A DNA stretch of 64,000 nt, taken from assembly GCF_003967555.1 (NCBI RefSeq), contig NZ_BIFS01000002.1, positions 2,542,001-2,606,000 on the forward strand. The letters run 5' to 3'. The notes beneath the pieces are model-generated. The model worked only from the letters and a program-made list of their open reading frames with translations. It searched no databases and was not told where the DNA came from. This DNA is from Dictyobacter kobayashii (GTDB taxonomy: Bacteria; Chloroflexota; Ktedonobacteria; Ktedonobacterales; Ktedonobacteraceae). Both the position numbers and the translations under genes were made by a program. This document shows positions 18,853-27,945 of this stretch, piece by piece (positions within the stretch are counted from its first letter, which is position 1; each line of letters opens with the position of its first letter).

Positions 18853-19311
18853 ATGTCAACTAGAATGAATTATGGTAAAGCCGCACCAGGTGCAATGCGC
18901 GCCATGAGTAGCCTTGAAAAGTATATCGCCGATTGTGGACTTGAGCCTGCCCTGAAGGAGCTTGTCAGGCTGCGTGCCTCCCAGATCAATGGCTGCGCCT
19001 ACTGTGTGGATATGCATAGCCTGGATGCGCGCGCCGGAGGTGAAACGGAGCAGCGACTCTATGCCCTGCCCGTCTGGCAGGAGACCCCGTTCTTCAGTGA
19101 GCGTGAGCGTGCCGCTCTGCTCTGGACAGAGAAGCTAACATTGATCTCGGTCGACCATGTGCCCGATGAAGTCTATGCGCAGGTGAGCCCACACTTCAGC
19201 GAGACCGAACTGACCAACCTGACCCTGCTCGTCGCCACCATCAACGCCTGGAACCGTTTCGCCATCAGTTTCCGCTCCGAGCCCGGTCACTACCAGCCCT
19301 CCGCAAGCTAA
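18853..19311 (+). CDS. Carboxymuconolactone decarboxylase-family (AhpD-like) alkylhydroperoxidase
   Basis: 152 aa. The AhpD motif with two redox cysteines and a His reads NGCAYCVDMHS (about 46-56), preceded by LKELVRLRASQ. Such proteins act as thiol-dependent peroxidases or as electron donors for them. The ATG at 18853 has AAGGAGAGA upstream. It is divergent from the MocR regulator; MocR/CMD pairs are frequent in soil bacteria, so regulation by that protein is likely. Confidence 0.87.
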   Translation: MSTRMNYGKAAPGAMRAMSSLEKYIADCGLEPALKELVRLRASQINGCAYCVDMHSLDARAGGETEQRLYALPVWQETPFFSERERAALLWTEKLTLISVDHVPDEVYAQVSPHFSETELTNLTLLVATINAWNRFAISFRSEPGHYQPSAS

Positions 19312-19320
19312 CATTACCGG

Positions 19321-19346
19321 GTAGCGTGCTACAATTAGCACGCTAC
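19321..19346. terminator. Perfect 11-bp hairpin downstream of the AhpD-like gene
   Basis: GTAGCGTGCTA pairs with TAGCACGCTAC around CAAT, 10 bases after the stop. No T-tract, so termination strength is uncertain. Confidence 0.5.
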
Positions 19347-19566
19347 TCCAGCCTCCAATTCTCCTCACCTCAGCATATATAATACTATCGATAATCCGTA
19401 CTATTAAATAACACTGTGTTCTATAATGCGCTTTATATAATTGAAAAAGTGATGTTCATTGCTTTTGCATTCAAATTTATGTATAATTGATGTGGAAGAG
19501 GTTTCTATCATAGCCGGATGGGATATCCTCAACGTTCTCAAAAAAATTTTTAGGAGTATATTTATA

Positions 19567-20061
19567 GTGGTAAAAGCAATTGATTTCACGCCCCAGGAAT
19601 GGGAAACTCTGCGCAGCCTGCCGTTTGTTGTTGCGGGAACCTCCCTGGCAGTTATCCACATCAGTGCCTTCAAAGCGGTGAAAGCAGCGCTTTCAATTAA
19701 TTCGATTGTGCATGATACCAGCACACAATTTCCTGACAACGAGTTGATTCAGGATATTATTGGTGGCAGGCACGTGGACCATCCGGAGCATGATAAGCTG
19801 GTCGAAGAAAATCAAAGCGGCGGAAAAGAGGCCGCCATTGCTTTGCGCAATAGCATGAGTGAGCAAGCTATCAATATACTCAACCAGAAGAACCAGCCTC
19901 ACGTCTCCCAGCAATACAAACAATGGCTGCTCCTGATTTCACGTGAAGTGATGCACAAAGCAGAGGCCCACGGCTTCCTCGGCCTCGGCAAGGATAAATC
20001 AGAGTCTGAAGTTAGCGCAGCGCTCCAGGATTATTCCCGGGTGTTGCAACTCTCAGAATAA
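19567..20061 (+). CDS. Hypothetical protein
   Basis: 164 aa from GTG 19567, chosen because AGGAG lies 9 bases upstream; an in-frame extension to 19459 lacks support. The N-terminal half (FTPQEWETLRSLPFVVAGTS ... AVIHISAFKAVKAA) resembles small Chloroflexota proteins of unknown role. The C-terminal half is helical (QYKQWLLLISREVMHKAEAHG). No signal peptide. The stop codon lies inside a strong hairpin. No function can be assigned. Confidence 0.6.
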   Translation: MVKAIDFTPQEWETLRSLPFVVAGTSLAVIHISAFKAVKAALSINSIVHDTSTQFPDNELIQDIIGGRHVDHPEHDKLVEENQSGGKEAAIALRNSMSEQAINILNQKNQPHVSQQYKQWLLLISREVMHKAEAHGFLGLGKDKSESEVSAALQDYSRVLQLSE

Positions 20062-20115
20062 ATAGTATATGCGGTGCGGCTGCGTTTCTCCCGCACTGCA
20101 TATACTATTTATTCT
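20055..20115. terminator. Strong bidirectional terminator hairpin
   Basis: Arms of 25 bases (20055-20079 and 20091-20115) pair with one G-U exception. It includes the stop codon of the upstream gene and ends 10 bases before the convergent histidine kinase gene. The AT-rich outer stem provides U-tracts on both strands. Confidence 0.75.
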
Positions 20116-20125
20116 GGTCACTTTT

Positions 20126-22000
20126 TCACGATTTCATGCCGGTTGAGGGGATGGAGAACCAGAAGATTGAGCCGTGACCAGGAATGCTTTCGACTCCCAC
20201 CTGGCCTTTATGGTGCTCAATCAGCATACGGCAAAGATAAAAATTCATGCCCATGCTTAGATCGAGCTCGTTCTGCGGGGCCGTCCCCTGGGAACGATAG
20301 AGGCGGTCCCAGATACGTTCCTGCTCTTGTAGCGCGATGCCCGGGCCTTTATCTTGAACGCTGATATAGGCTTGCGATAAATCAATCCGCAGGCGCACCG
20401 CGATAGGTTGATCGATTGGCGACTGATGATGGGCATTGGTCAGATATATTTGTATGACCTGCTTGATGCGTATGGCATCGACGTTGGCCCATAGTTCTTG
20501 TGGTGGCAGGGCGAGCGTAACCTGGCGATCGGGATATTGCTGCTGATGATGTTTCACCGCCTCCTGGATGAGCGCTGTCAACTCGTATGGCCGGGGGTGG
20601 ATTTCCAGTAACTTTTTCTGGATTTGTGCATCGTCGATCAGATTTCTGATAATACGTTCCTGGATGCGCGCACTATCGCTGGCCGCTTCCAGGGGATCGC
20701 GTAACAGCTCGATTTTTTTACTGATGCCCTCTCCTTCCTCTCTGATCTGATCGTTCAGTTTCTCCAAACGTCGCAAGGCTAATTGAATATTGCCCATGGT
20801 CGAGGTCAGTGGCGTTTTCAGTTCGTGGCTGGCCAGGTCCAGGAAGGTATTGATAATCTGGCCGGTTGCCTGCAAAACCAGATCATTGCCCTTTTCCTGA
20901 TCCATAGAGGCGACTGGTCGCACATATTCGATCATCAGGGTGGTCAGGGTTGCCACCGCCTGTACTAACTCGCTCTCTTCAGCATTACAAGGACAATCCC
21001 TGCCGAGCACAAACATGCCTACGAGCTCCTGCTTCACAAACAAAGGTGTCCAGAAGAGATATGAGGCCGGGAAGTCAACGGCACGCAAAAATGGGATGCG
21101 CATATGTTCACGGTCAACCATGACCTGCTGATGCTCATACAACTGCGCAATCTCATGCGGGTCGAGGAAGTCCTCAAGCCCGTAGCGTCCACTATTCTGC
21201 CAGCGTAGTTCGGCCTGCTCTGGTGTCAGGCCTCCAAAAGCTATGTAATATAGCCGCTGATCGAGTGATCCCAGTGAGAAAAGGAAGACAGCTTGCCCGC
21301 CCAGCAGGCCGCGAATCAGATCGGCCAGGTGTTGCCCGATAATGTGGATGGAAGAAGGCAGCGAGAGCGCCTCTTCGGGTGGCGAGGCCGCGAGCAGATC
21401 GTGCAGGTGGGCGATCGCATTGATCAAGGATAACAGGGCGGTATTGTTCCGGCTGGTGTTAGCCTGTGTTTGATAAAACTCTGTCAGATTATGCAGCTGA
21501 CAGATAATCCCTGTTGGCTTTTCCTGATCCTTTAGGAGGGTATAAACGACATCTATGCATACCGTACCACCCGAAGGTAAAAAGCACAGGAGCGGTTGTT
21601 TTTGTATTGATGAGTTTGCCAGACTTAATAATTTCTCAAGATTGATACGAGGCGAGATGGGGCGATATTGGAGATCATATGCCCGGCGATAGCTAAACAG
21701 TTGTTCAAATGAGGTGCCTGGAGGTATCTGCTGTTGAGATAACTCCAGGAGATTGAACGCAGCCTCATTTATCCACTGGATCTTGCCCTCCATGTCGATA
21801 ATAATGATACCTTCCGTCATCTTTGACATGATCGCTTCAAATTGATCTGTCAGCAATGACGGTATGCTTGTTGATGATCTGTTGGTTTTTTCATTCATGG
21901 TTGAAGCAGATGATCTTTGTGGGTGGGAAGAACATACATTTTTGGGCCACTTTTTAGCTGGCCCTTCATTATTAATTGCCCTCGGGTAATGGTCCTCCAA
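20126..22000 (-). CDS. PAS/GAF sensor histidine kinase
   Basis: 624 aa, soluble. A PAS domain at about 50-170 (MSKMTEGIIIIDMEGKIQWI), then a GAF-like domain at 190-370 (FWTPLFVKQELVGMFVLGRD), HisKA with LASHELKTPLTS near 395, and HATPase_c with G1 DKGPGIA. The G2 region reads LSMGMNFYLC, without the usual GxG glycines, so ATP-lid function may be altered. Start: TTG at 22000 with GGAAG upstream, or ATG at MNEKTNRSS with no ribosome binding site; the former is kept. No response regulator is adjacent, so it is an orphan kinase. The signal is unknown. Confidence 0.8.
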   Translation of the reverse strand: MEDHYPRAINNEGPAKKWPKNVCSSHPQRSSASTMNEKTNRSSTSIPSLLTDQFEAIMSKMTEGIIIIDMEGKIQWINEAAFNLLELSQQQIPPGTSFEQLFSYRRAYDLQYRPISPRINLEKLLSLANSSIQKQPLLCFLPSGGTVCIDVVYTLLKDQEKPTGIICQLHNLTEFYQTQANTSRNNTALLSLINAIAHLHDLLAASPPEEALSLPSSIHIIGQHLADLIRGLLGGQAVFLFSLGSLDQRLYYIAFGGLTPEQAELRWQNSGRYGLEDFLDPHEIAQLYEHQQVMVDREHMRIPFLRAVDFPASYLFWTPLFVKQELVGMFVLGRDCPCNAEESELVQAVATLTTLMIEYVRPVASMDQEKGNDLVLQATGQIINTFLDLASHELKTPLTSTMGNIQLALRRLEKLNDQIREEGEGISKKIELLRDPLEAASDSARIQERIIRNLIDDAQIQKKLLEIHPRPYELTALIQEAVKHHQQQYPDRQVTLALPPQELWANVDAIRIKQVIQIYLTNAHHQSPIDQPIAVRLRIDLSQAYISVQDKGPGIALQEQERIWDRLYRSQGTAPQNELDLSMGMNFYLCRMLIEHHKGQVGVESIPGHGSIFWFSIPSTGMKS

Positions 22001-22113
22001 ATCTCACTTCCTTTTTGTGCTCAACGAGCAGGGACCGACTCATCTTTATTACTGCTCGCTAGTTAGCAGTGTACCACACCCTTGTTTGCTTCTACCACCC
22101 TTGTAAGATCCGT

Positions 22114-22953
22114 TTAGCTGGGTGGCCCTTGCTGGATGCGCGTGAGGGCTTGTTTGCTTTCGCCAGGATCGGGTAAAATAAATTCAACCCACCATGTCGC
22201 ACCTGCGGCTGCAAAGGGCTCAACGTGGGCACGTGCCCTGACTGGATCATCACCAGGGCTGTTTCCGCCTGCTACCAGGTCAAAGGGTGCCTGATTGGCG
22301 CGCTGCTCGCTGACAAATGTGTGGATGGCCTGGATATCATGCGGTTTGATAGATCCATCTCCTTGAGCATCGGCCACTTTGGCGGGACAAAAGCCATCCC
22401 AGCGCGCAGCCCGCAGGGCAGGCGCTTTACGTGGCCAGAAGCCGCCGATCCAGATGGGAATGCGGGGACGTTGTACTGGTCGTGGGGCGAACGTGACATC
22501 ATTCACCGTATAATGTTTGCCGTGATGGGCGTATGGTTCCCCACTCATCAATCCCGCCAGGATCTCCAGCCCCTCGTCCAGCATCTCGGCACGCTGCTTT
22601 TCGTCCGCCGTCTCGCCAAAGTGGCGATCCTGAGCATCACCCAGCCCGAAACCAATAATCAGACGCCCATGCGAAAGATGGTCCAGTGTAATGGCCTCGC
22701 GCGCCAGTTTCCAGGGCAACCTGGACGGCAAGGGCGTCACGCTAATGCCCAGCTGTACACGTTGGGTACGCAAGGCGATCGCCGTCAGCGCCAGCCAGGG
22801 ATCATACGTGACATTTTTCTCACCCCAGTAGACGATGTAATCCTCCAGGAATACACCATCCCAGCCCGCCTCTTCCGCAGCCTGCGCATACTCAACCAGG
22901 CGCTCTACATCGCCATCGATACCCGATAGAGGCAATGTTACTCCATATTTCAT
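22114..22953 (-). CDS. Luciferase-like (LLM class) flavin-dependent oxidoreductase
   Basis: 279 aa, a single luciferase-like TIM-barrel domain: EYAQAAEEAGWDGVFLEDY, ITLDHLSHGRLIIGFGLGD and IPIWIGGFWPRKAPALRAARWDG are standard family segments. Members use FMN or F420; the cofactor cannot be fixed here. The ATG at 22953 has GGAGAG upstream. It is followed by the PAS/GAF kinase with about 110 bases between them and lies downstream of the MFS gene on the same strand. Confidence 0.85.
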   Translation of the reverse strand: MKYGVTLPLSGIDGDVERLVEYAQAAEEAGWDGVFLEDYIVYWGEKNVTYDPWLALTAIALRTQRVQLGISVTPLPSRLPWKLAREAITLDHLSHGRLIIGFGLGDAQDRHFGETADEKQRAEMLDEGLEILAGLMSGEPYAHHGKHYTVNDVTFAPRPVQRPRIPIWIGGFWPRKAPALRAARWDGFCPAKVADAQGDGSIKPHDIQAIHTFVSEQRANQAPFDLVAGGNSPGDDPVRARAHVEPFAAAGATWWVEFILPDPGESKQALTRIQQGPPS

Positions 22954-23080
22954 CGCAGCTCTCCTCTCTTAACTATTCAATCCTGATTAGAAGTATAGCT
23001 TTCTTTTATGTCATCTTCTGTCATATTTCAGGCTTAAAAAGTTGTTCTGAGTATGGAAGCGCTATGGGAGATCGCTGGGG

Positions 23081-23132
23081 ATAAGACATAGCTGCCGTTA
23101 TTTTCCAATAGATAGCGGCAGCTATGTCTTAT
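23081..23132. terminator. 17-bp perfect hairpin downstream of the MFS gene
   Basis: ATAAGACATAGCTGCCG (23081-23097) pairs fully with 23116-23132 across an 18-base AT-rich loop. It is placed 25 bases past the MFS stop on the minus strand. Likely terminator or 3' stabilising structure. Confidence 0.55.
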
Positions 23133-23156
23133 GGATACAATATTGCGCGCTCGGCT

Positions 23157-24458
23157 TCAGGCTTTGTCGCTGGCCACGATCTCGACGAAATCGTTGCGCT
23201 GGCGACGATTTAGAACGCGTGCCAGCAGAGGTAGGGCACAGGACACCGCCAGGATGACCACGATCACATAGATGGCGGTATGGTAATCCATATTGGAGAT
23301 CAGGATCGGACCAACGATGCCGCCGGCGCTCCAGGCTGTGAGCATGGCTCCGTAGATGGTACCAGAATTTTTGGCGCCGAAGAAGTCAGCGGCAAAGGCC
23401 GGCATGGTGCCGAAGCCACCACCATAGCAGAGGCCGATCAGCGCGCCCGGGATCAGGAGCAGGCCGAAGCCGCCCGCGCCGATCTGGGCCAGCACCAGGA
23501 AAGCGACGATCTGGACGATAAAAATGGCCAGGAAGGTAAATGGACGACCGATGGCGTCCGAGAGCCAGGCCCAGAACAGGCGCCCCAGTCCGTTGAAGAC
23601 CGAGATGGTACTGACGAAGTATCCGGCCGTGATGGCATCCACCACGGTGAATTTTTGAGCCAGCGGTGAGGCGACGGCGATCAAGGCTGCGCCAGCCGTT
23701 ACATTGAGCGCCAGCGTGAGCCAGAGCACATACCAGCGTGGTTCGCGCAGCGCCTCGCCCAGCGTATAATCTCGCCTGGTGCGCACGGCCTGGTTGGTCT
23801 CTGATGGGGTCCAGCCAGCAGGTGTGTATCCCTCAGGCGCCCGGCGGAAGAACTGGGCCGCTCCGACCACGACGATCAGGTAGATGATTCCAAGATAGAT
23901 AAATGTCGATGCGGTGCCAATCGATTTAGGCGTCAGCAGTGGTGGAACCGTCTGCGCGATGAGCAGCGCGCCCAGACCGAAGCCCGCGACCGCCAGCCCG
24001 GTAATAAAACCGCGCCGATCGGGAAACCAGCGTAGTAGCATGGCTAGCGGCACAATATAACCGAGTCCAATGCCGATGCCGCCGATAATTCCATAGGTGA
24101 GATACAGTAAATAAACATTGTGGGTTGGTAGCGTCAGGCCCGCGAGCACAATGCCCAATCCATAAAGAATGCCGCCCACGGTCGCGATGGCTCTGGGACC
24201 ATAGCGCAGCTGTAGATATCCTCCAAAGGCGGCCGTAACACCAAGAGCCAGTAGCGTAATCGAGAAAGTTAAGCTAATGGGTGCGAGTTGCGCGGCTGTC
24301 ACTTTGGCGGTTGGGACACCATTGAACAGGCCCGCGATAGGTTTGGAAAAGACGCTCCAGGCGTAGACCGAGCCCAGAGCAAGCTGTAACACAAAAGCGG
24401 CGATTGCGATCAGCCAGCGATTCGGCTGTGTCGAGGTATTGATCGATGAACTACTCAT
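23157..24458 (-). CDS. OFA-family MFS transporter (oxalate/formate antiporter-like)
   Basis: 433 aa with 12 predicted membrane helices. The N-terminal LALGSVYAWSVFSKPI motif is diagnostic of the OFA family (OxlT relatives). Further matches are GLGYIVPLAMLLRWFPDRRG and GLCYGGGFGTMPAFAADFFG. The family exchanges small carboxylates such as oxalate and formate across the inner membrane; the actual substrate is unknown and no oxalate-decarboxylation gene adjoins. The ATG at 24458 has GGAGGG upstream. Confidence 0.88.
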   Translation of the reverse strand: MSSSSINTSTQPNRWLIAIAAFVLQLALGSVYAWSVFSKPIAGLFNGVPTAKVTAAQLAPISLTFSITLLALGVTAAFGGYLQLRYGPRAIATVGGILYGLGIVLAGLTLPTHNVYLLYLTYGIIGGIGIGLGYIVPLAMLLRWFPDRRGFITGLAVAGFGLGALLIAQTVPPLLTPKSIGTASTFIYLGIIYLIVVVGAAQFFRRAPEGYTPAGWTPSETNQAVRTRRDYTLGEALREPRWYVLWLTLALNVTAGAALIAVASPLAQKFTVVDAITAGYFVSTISVFNGLGRLFWAWLSDAIGRPFTFLAIFIVQIVAFLVLAQIGAGGFGLLLIPGALIGLCYGGGFGTMPAFAADFFGAKNSGTIYGAMLTAWSAGGIVGPILISNMDYHTAIYVIVVILAVSCALPLLARVLNRRQRNDFVEIVASDKA

Positions 24459-24592
24459 AGTTGAATCCCTCCATGCCGTGGTTCACATTAACAGGCAAAG
24501 TATACCACATCAATCCCGCCCTCCGTTGCCTGCAGCCCTATTTGACCGGCTTTCTTTTGCGTGTATCTGCACCGCGCATCAAAGAAAAAGTC

Positions 24593-24682
24593 AGGGCTTT
24601 TTCATGTTCCTCTTTGGCGCCTGCGGCGCCGGGTTGGGAGTGCGGAGTGTATGGTGGGCGGCCGCCCACCATACACTCCGCG
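24593..24682 (-). repeat. Dispersed long-hairpin element, copy B
   Basis: Opposite orientation to copies A and C. GGGCTTTTTCATG border, GGCGCCTGCGGCGCC, GGGTTGGGAG, then a perfect loopless 40-bp palindrome (24642-24661 with 24662-24681). The far border is replaced by tandem repeats. Confidence 0.7.
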
Positions 24683-24806
24683 CGCCTTTGGCACTCAAGA
24701 AGTTTTATTGTATGGTGCAAAAACGTGCGCTCAGCGCGCGCCTTTGGCACTCAAGAAGTTTTATTGTATGGTGCAAAAACGTGCGCTCAGCGCGCGCCTT
24801 TGGCAC
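24679..24806. repeat. 56-bp tandem repeat, two units plus a partial third
   Basis: Units begin at 24681 and 24737, with a 14-base start of a third at 24793. Each holds GCGCGCCTTTGGCACTCAAG and ends with a GTGCGCTCAGCGCGC hairpin. Period exactly 56. Non-coding. Confidence 0.7.
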
Positions 24807-25242
24807 CACACAATAAAAAAACTCGGGCGCGTCAGCGCACGTCCACACAAGAGAGGAACTCTTCCCCATGATAATGGGGGTAAGACACATCCATAAAAGC
24901 CCTGGAAAAAGTTATATAAACTTGACAAAATATATATGCGCGTTTTACTATCTTGAGTATCCCATAGATTTTTCCGCTATATGTATAGACAACTGTATTG
25001 CGTACACGTACTGTCTTCTCAGGAGAAGACACACCTGCTATTCGTTTGAGTACGGCTCAAACCAGTCAAACATCCATAGAATTTTAAATATCTCATCACC
25101 TGAATCCCAAAATTTGCTATGTGGCAGGATCAAACTCGTGCTGCTTGCGCCATGAGGGCAAAGGTGCTGAAACATATGATGACAGCGTTGTTGATTACTT
25201 TTTTATAGGTATCATACCTGTGAATTCATGGAGTTGATGTAC
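24807..25242. other. Gene-free region upstream of the binding-protein gene
   Basis: 436 bases, AT-rich from 24900 (TTATATAAACTTGACAAAATATATA). TTGACA at 24919-24924 with AT-rich DNA after it may form a promoter for the importer operon. No ORF has a credible start. Confidence 0.35.
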
Positions 25243-26850
25243 ATGACATATTTTTCTCCCAAAGGCACAAGACCTCTAGTAATTTTCCAGGCTAGACGTT
25301 CTGCCATGACACTTGCGGTCATCCTCATGACCATGATGGCTTTTCTAGCGGCCTGTGGTGGTAGTGGCACGAATCAGCCACAAACGCCCCAATCCAAGGT
25401 GGGTGGTGACCTTGCAGTTGGTCTGAATTCCGATGTCGTAACACTGGACCCCCTGAAGTCCACGGCCCTGGTAGATCGGCAGGTGATGCTCAATATCTAC
25501 GATACATTGGTAAGGATCGATGCGCAGAATCAGATCCAGCCAGACCTGGCCACATCGTGGACGCAGCCGAATGCTAAAGAGTTGGATTTTACCCTGCGCA
25601 CAGATGTCAAGTTCCAGGACGGGACCCCGTTTAATGCCGATGCCGTTGTTTTTAACATTAGCCGTATCCTCTCCACGCCGGCCTCTCCCCGCTATAGCGA
25701 GCTATCCAGCGTAAAGTCTGTGCAGGCAATCGATGCCTCGCATGTGCGTTTTAACCTGAAGCGTGCCTTTTCACCCTTACTGGCGACGCTGACAGACCGC
25801 TCGGGCATGATCTTATCCCCAACCGCCATCCAGAAGTTGGGGGCCAATCTGGGCAATGAACCCACCGATGCGGGTAGTGGCCCCTTCGTCTTTAGTGAGT
25901 GGATAAAGAGCGATCACCTGACCATTAAGCGCAACCCGCACTACTGGCAGAAGGACGCGCAGGGGATCGCGCTGCCTTATCTAAGCTCAGTCAAATATCG
26001 TCCCATTACCAACGAGAGTGTCGAGTTCTCAAATCTCCAGACCGGAGCGATCCAGGCCTCCGATACTGTGGGTGCTACCAATGTCGCTACCGCCAGGTCT
26101 AGCAGCAACCTGATCTATAAGCAGATTCCTGGCTTGAGCTTCTACGGCATGATGCTCAATACCAAAGTCGCCCCCTTTAACGATGTTAATGTGCGCCAGG
26201 CAGTGGCCTGGGGTGTTAATAAGGAAGAGATTGTCTCAAATGTCTTGAAGGGGCTGGGTAGTGTGGCTCAGGGACCTATTCCACCCAGTAGCTGGGCTTT
26301 TAATAAGGATTTCGCGCCCTATACCTATTCGGTGGATAAAGCTAAGGCGGCCCTGGCTAAGAGCGGCAAGAACAGCGTCACCTTTACGCTCTCCATTTCT
26401 AGTGGTTCACCCGCGCTGACACAGCAGGCCCAGTTTATCCAATCAGAATTACAGCCTGCGGGCATTACCGTCAACATCAAGCAGGAACCCTTTGCGACGC
26501 TGCTGAGCGATACCTCTGACCATAACTTTGTGGCGGCCCTGCTTGGTTGGAGTGGTCGGCCCGATCCCGATGGCAATATGTATTCATATTTCCATACCGG
26601 GGGCGGCAACAACAACATGCAGTATTCCAATCCGCAGGTAGACAAACTGCTGGAAGATGCGCGTGCCACCACCGATCAGCAGACACGTACCACCGATTAT
26701 CAGCAGGCAGAGCAGCAGATTATGGTAGATGTCCCCTATGTCTTCATCTACCATGGGAATGCGATTCAAGCCACCACCACCAAAGTTAAAAACTTTACCA
26801 TTCTGCCCACCACCATTATGAACTTTAGCAATGTGTATCTGGGTCAATAA
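25243..26850 (+). CDS. Peptide/nickel-type ABC transporter substrate-binding lipoprotein
   Basis: 535 aa. The signal peptide ends in a lipobox (MMAFLAACGG), so the protein is lipid-anchored. SBP_bac_5 fold: VGLNSDVVTLDPLKSTALVD, NIYDTLVRIDAQNQIQPDLA, FTLRTDVKFQDGTPFNADAV and QPAGITVNIK are classic DppA/OppA-type segments. It delivers oligopeptides, or another ligand in this broad family, to the two permeases that follow. The ATG at 25243 was chosen for the GGAG 9 bases upstream; 25228 is an alternative. A hairpin after the stop may keep binding-protein mRNA more abundant than permease mRNA. Confidence 0.88.
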   Translation: MTYFSPKGTRPLVIFQARRSAMTLAVILMTMMAFLAACGGSGTNQPQTPQSKVGGDLAVGLNSDVVTLDPLKSTALVDRQVMLNIYDTLVRIDAQNQIQPDLATSWTQPNAKELDFTLRTDVKFQDGTPFNADAVVFNISRILSTPASPRYSELSSVKSVQAIDASHVRFNLKRAFSPLLATLTDRSGMILSPTAIQKLGANLGNEPTDAGSGPFVFSEWIKSDHLTIKRNPHYWQKDAQGIALPYLSSVKYRPITNESVEFSNLQTGAIQASDTVGATNVATARSSSNLIYKQIPGLSFYGMMLNTKVAPFNDVNVRQAVAWGVNKEEIVSNVLKGLGSVAQGPIPPSSWAFNKDFAPYTYSVDKAKAALAKSGKNSVTFTLSISSGSPALTQQAQFIQSELQPAGITVNIKQEPFATLLSDTSDHNFVAALLGWSGRPDPDGNMYSYFHTGGGNNNMQYSNPQVDKLLEDARATTDQQTRTTDYQQAEQQIMVDVPYVFIYHGNAIQATTTKVKNFTILPTTIMNFSNVYLGQ

Positions 26851-26871
26851 GCCGCCTCGCTAGCTCCCTTC

Positions 26872-26906
26872 GCGGGAGTGAGCACCTGCCTGGTGCTTGC
26901 TCCCGC
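26872..26906 (+). terminator. Intercistronic hairpin (attenuator-like) between binding protein and permease
   Basis: GCGGGAGTGAGCACC pairs with GGTGCTTGCTCCCGC, two G-U pairs, loop TGCC. Such hairpins commonly act as partial terminators or mRNA stabilisers after binding-protein genes. Confidence 0.55.
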
Positions 26907-26943
26907 CTGGGGTTGTTGTTGTTTGCTTGAAAGGAGAGACTGC

Positions 26944-27888
26944 GTGACGCGTTACACCGTACAGAGGATACTCTTTTTCCTGCCTGTCGCCTTGCTGGTA
27001 AGCTTCATCACGTTCTTTACCATCCACCTGGTCCCCGGCGATCCCGCGCGTGTACTGCTGGGCGAGGAGGCTACCCCCAGGCTGTGGCCGCGCTACGGCA
27101 GCAACTTGGACTTAACCAATCGCTACCGGTGCAGTTTGGCCTCTGGTTCTGGCAGGCTATCCACGGTAATCTGGGCCAATCCATCCAGTTTCAGCAGCCA
27201 GTATCAGAGCTGATCGGCCAGCGTCTCCCCGTTACCGCTGAGCTGGGCTTTTGTTCGCTGCTCCTCTCGCTCTTGATCGCTTTCCCATTGGGTATTTACG
27301 CGGCCACCCACCGCAATAGCTGGATCGATTGGCTGGTCAATATTCTGGCCCTGCTGGGAACGGCCATTCCAAGCTTCGTTATCGGCCTCTTGCTCTTATT
27401 CTTACTGGCCGTCTCGTTGCGCTTCTTCCCGCCGGGAGGTTACGTCCCCTTTAACCAGGACCCCTGTGGAAAATCTGCATGACCTGATTCTACCCATGCT
27501 CACCCTCAGCCTGGGCTCGATTGCCGTAAATATGCGACAACTGCGCGCCAGTATGATCGAGGTGTTAAATCAGGACTACATTCGGACGGCGCGGGCCAAG
27601 GGGATCGTTGAGCGCAGGGTGCTCTACCTGCATGCGCTGAGGAATGCCATTCTACCGGTCCTGACTATTGTAGGTATTCAGGTCGGCGCTATTCTGGCCG
27701 GTACCTTTGTGGTTGAGTCTATTTTTCTCTGGCCTGGCGTCGGCCAACTGGCCGTCTCCAGCATCTTAGCCAAAGATTATCCGGTGGTACAGGGCATCGT
27801 CTTGCTCTCGGCTATCTCGTATATGCTGGCTAACCTGCTGGTAGATTTGAGCTACGGACTTTTGAATCCACAGATTCGCTTCCATTAA
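26944..27888 (+). CDS. ABC transporter permease, DppB type, frame-broken
   Basis: The GTG start at 26944 has AAAGGAGAG upstream. N-terminus RYTVQRILFFLPVALLVSFITF and HLVPGDPARVLLGEEATP, then membrane helices, and the C-terminal EAA-like loop DYIRTARAKGIVERRVLYLHALRN (shown here as family segment). Two frame breaks: C27074-27078 lacks one base (repair gives EEATPQAVAALRQQLGL) and C27461-27464 carries one extra base (repair gives NQDPVENLHDL). Repaired length about 315 aa, normal for DppB. It pairs with the DppC-type permease downstream. Confidence 0.82.
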
Positions 27889-27945
27889 AACCGGTCCCAT
27901 CATCCATCCATCCCACTATCTGGCTTATATCTTTCGGAGGTAGGC

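Noticed and set aside
22225..22929. 234-codon plus-strand ORF
   Set aside because: Antisense to the well-supported luciferase-like gene, no ribosome binding site.
24439..24896. Overlapping ORFs of 111-136 codons beside the MFS gene
   Set aside because: Run through palindrome copy B and the 56-bp tandem units; no start context.
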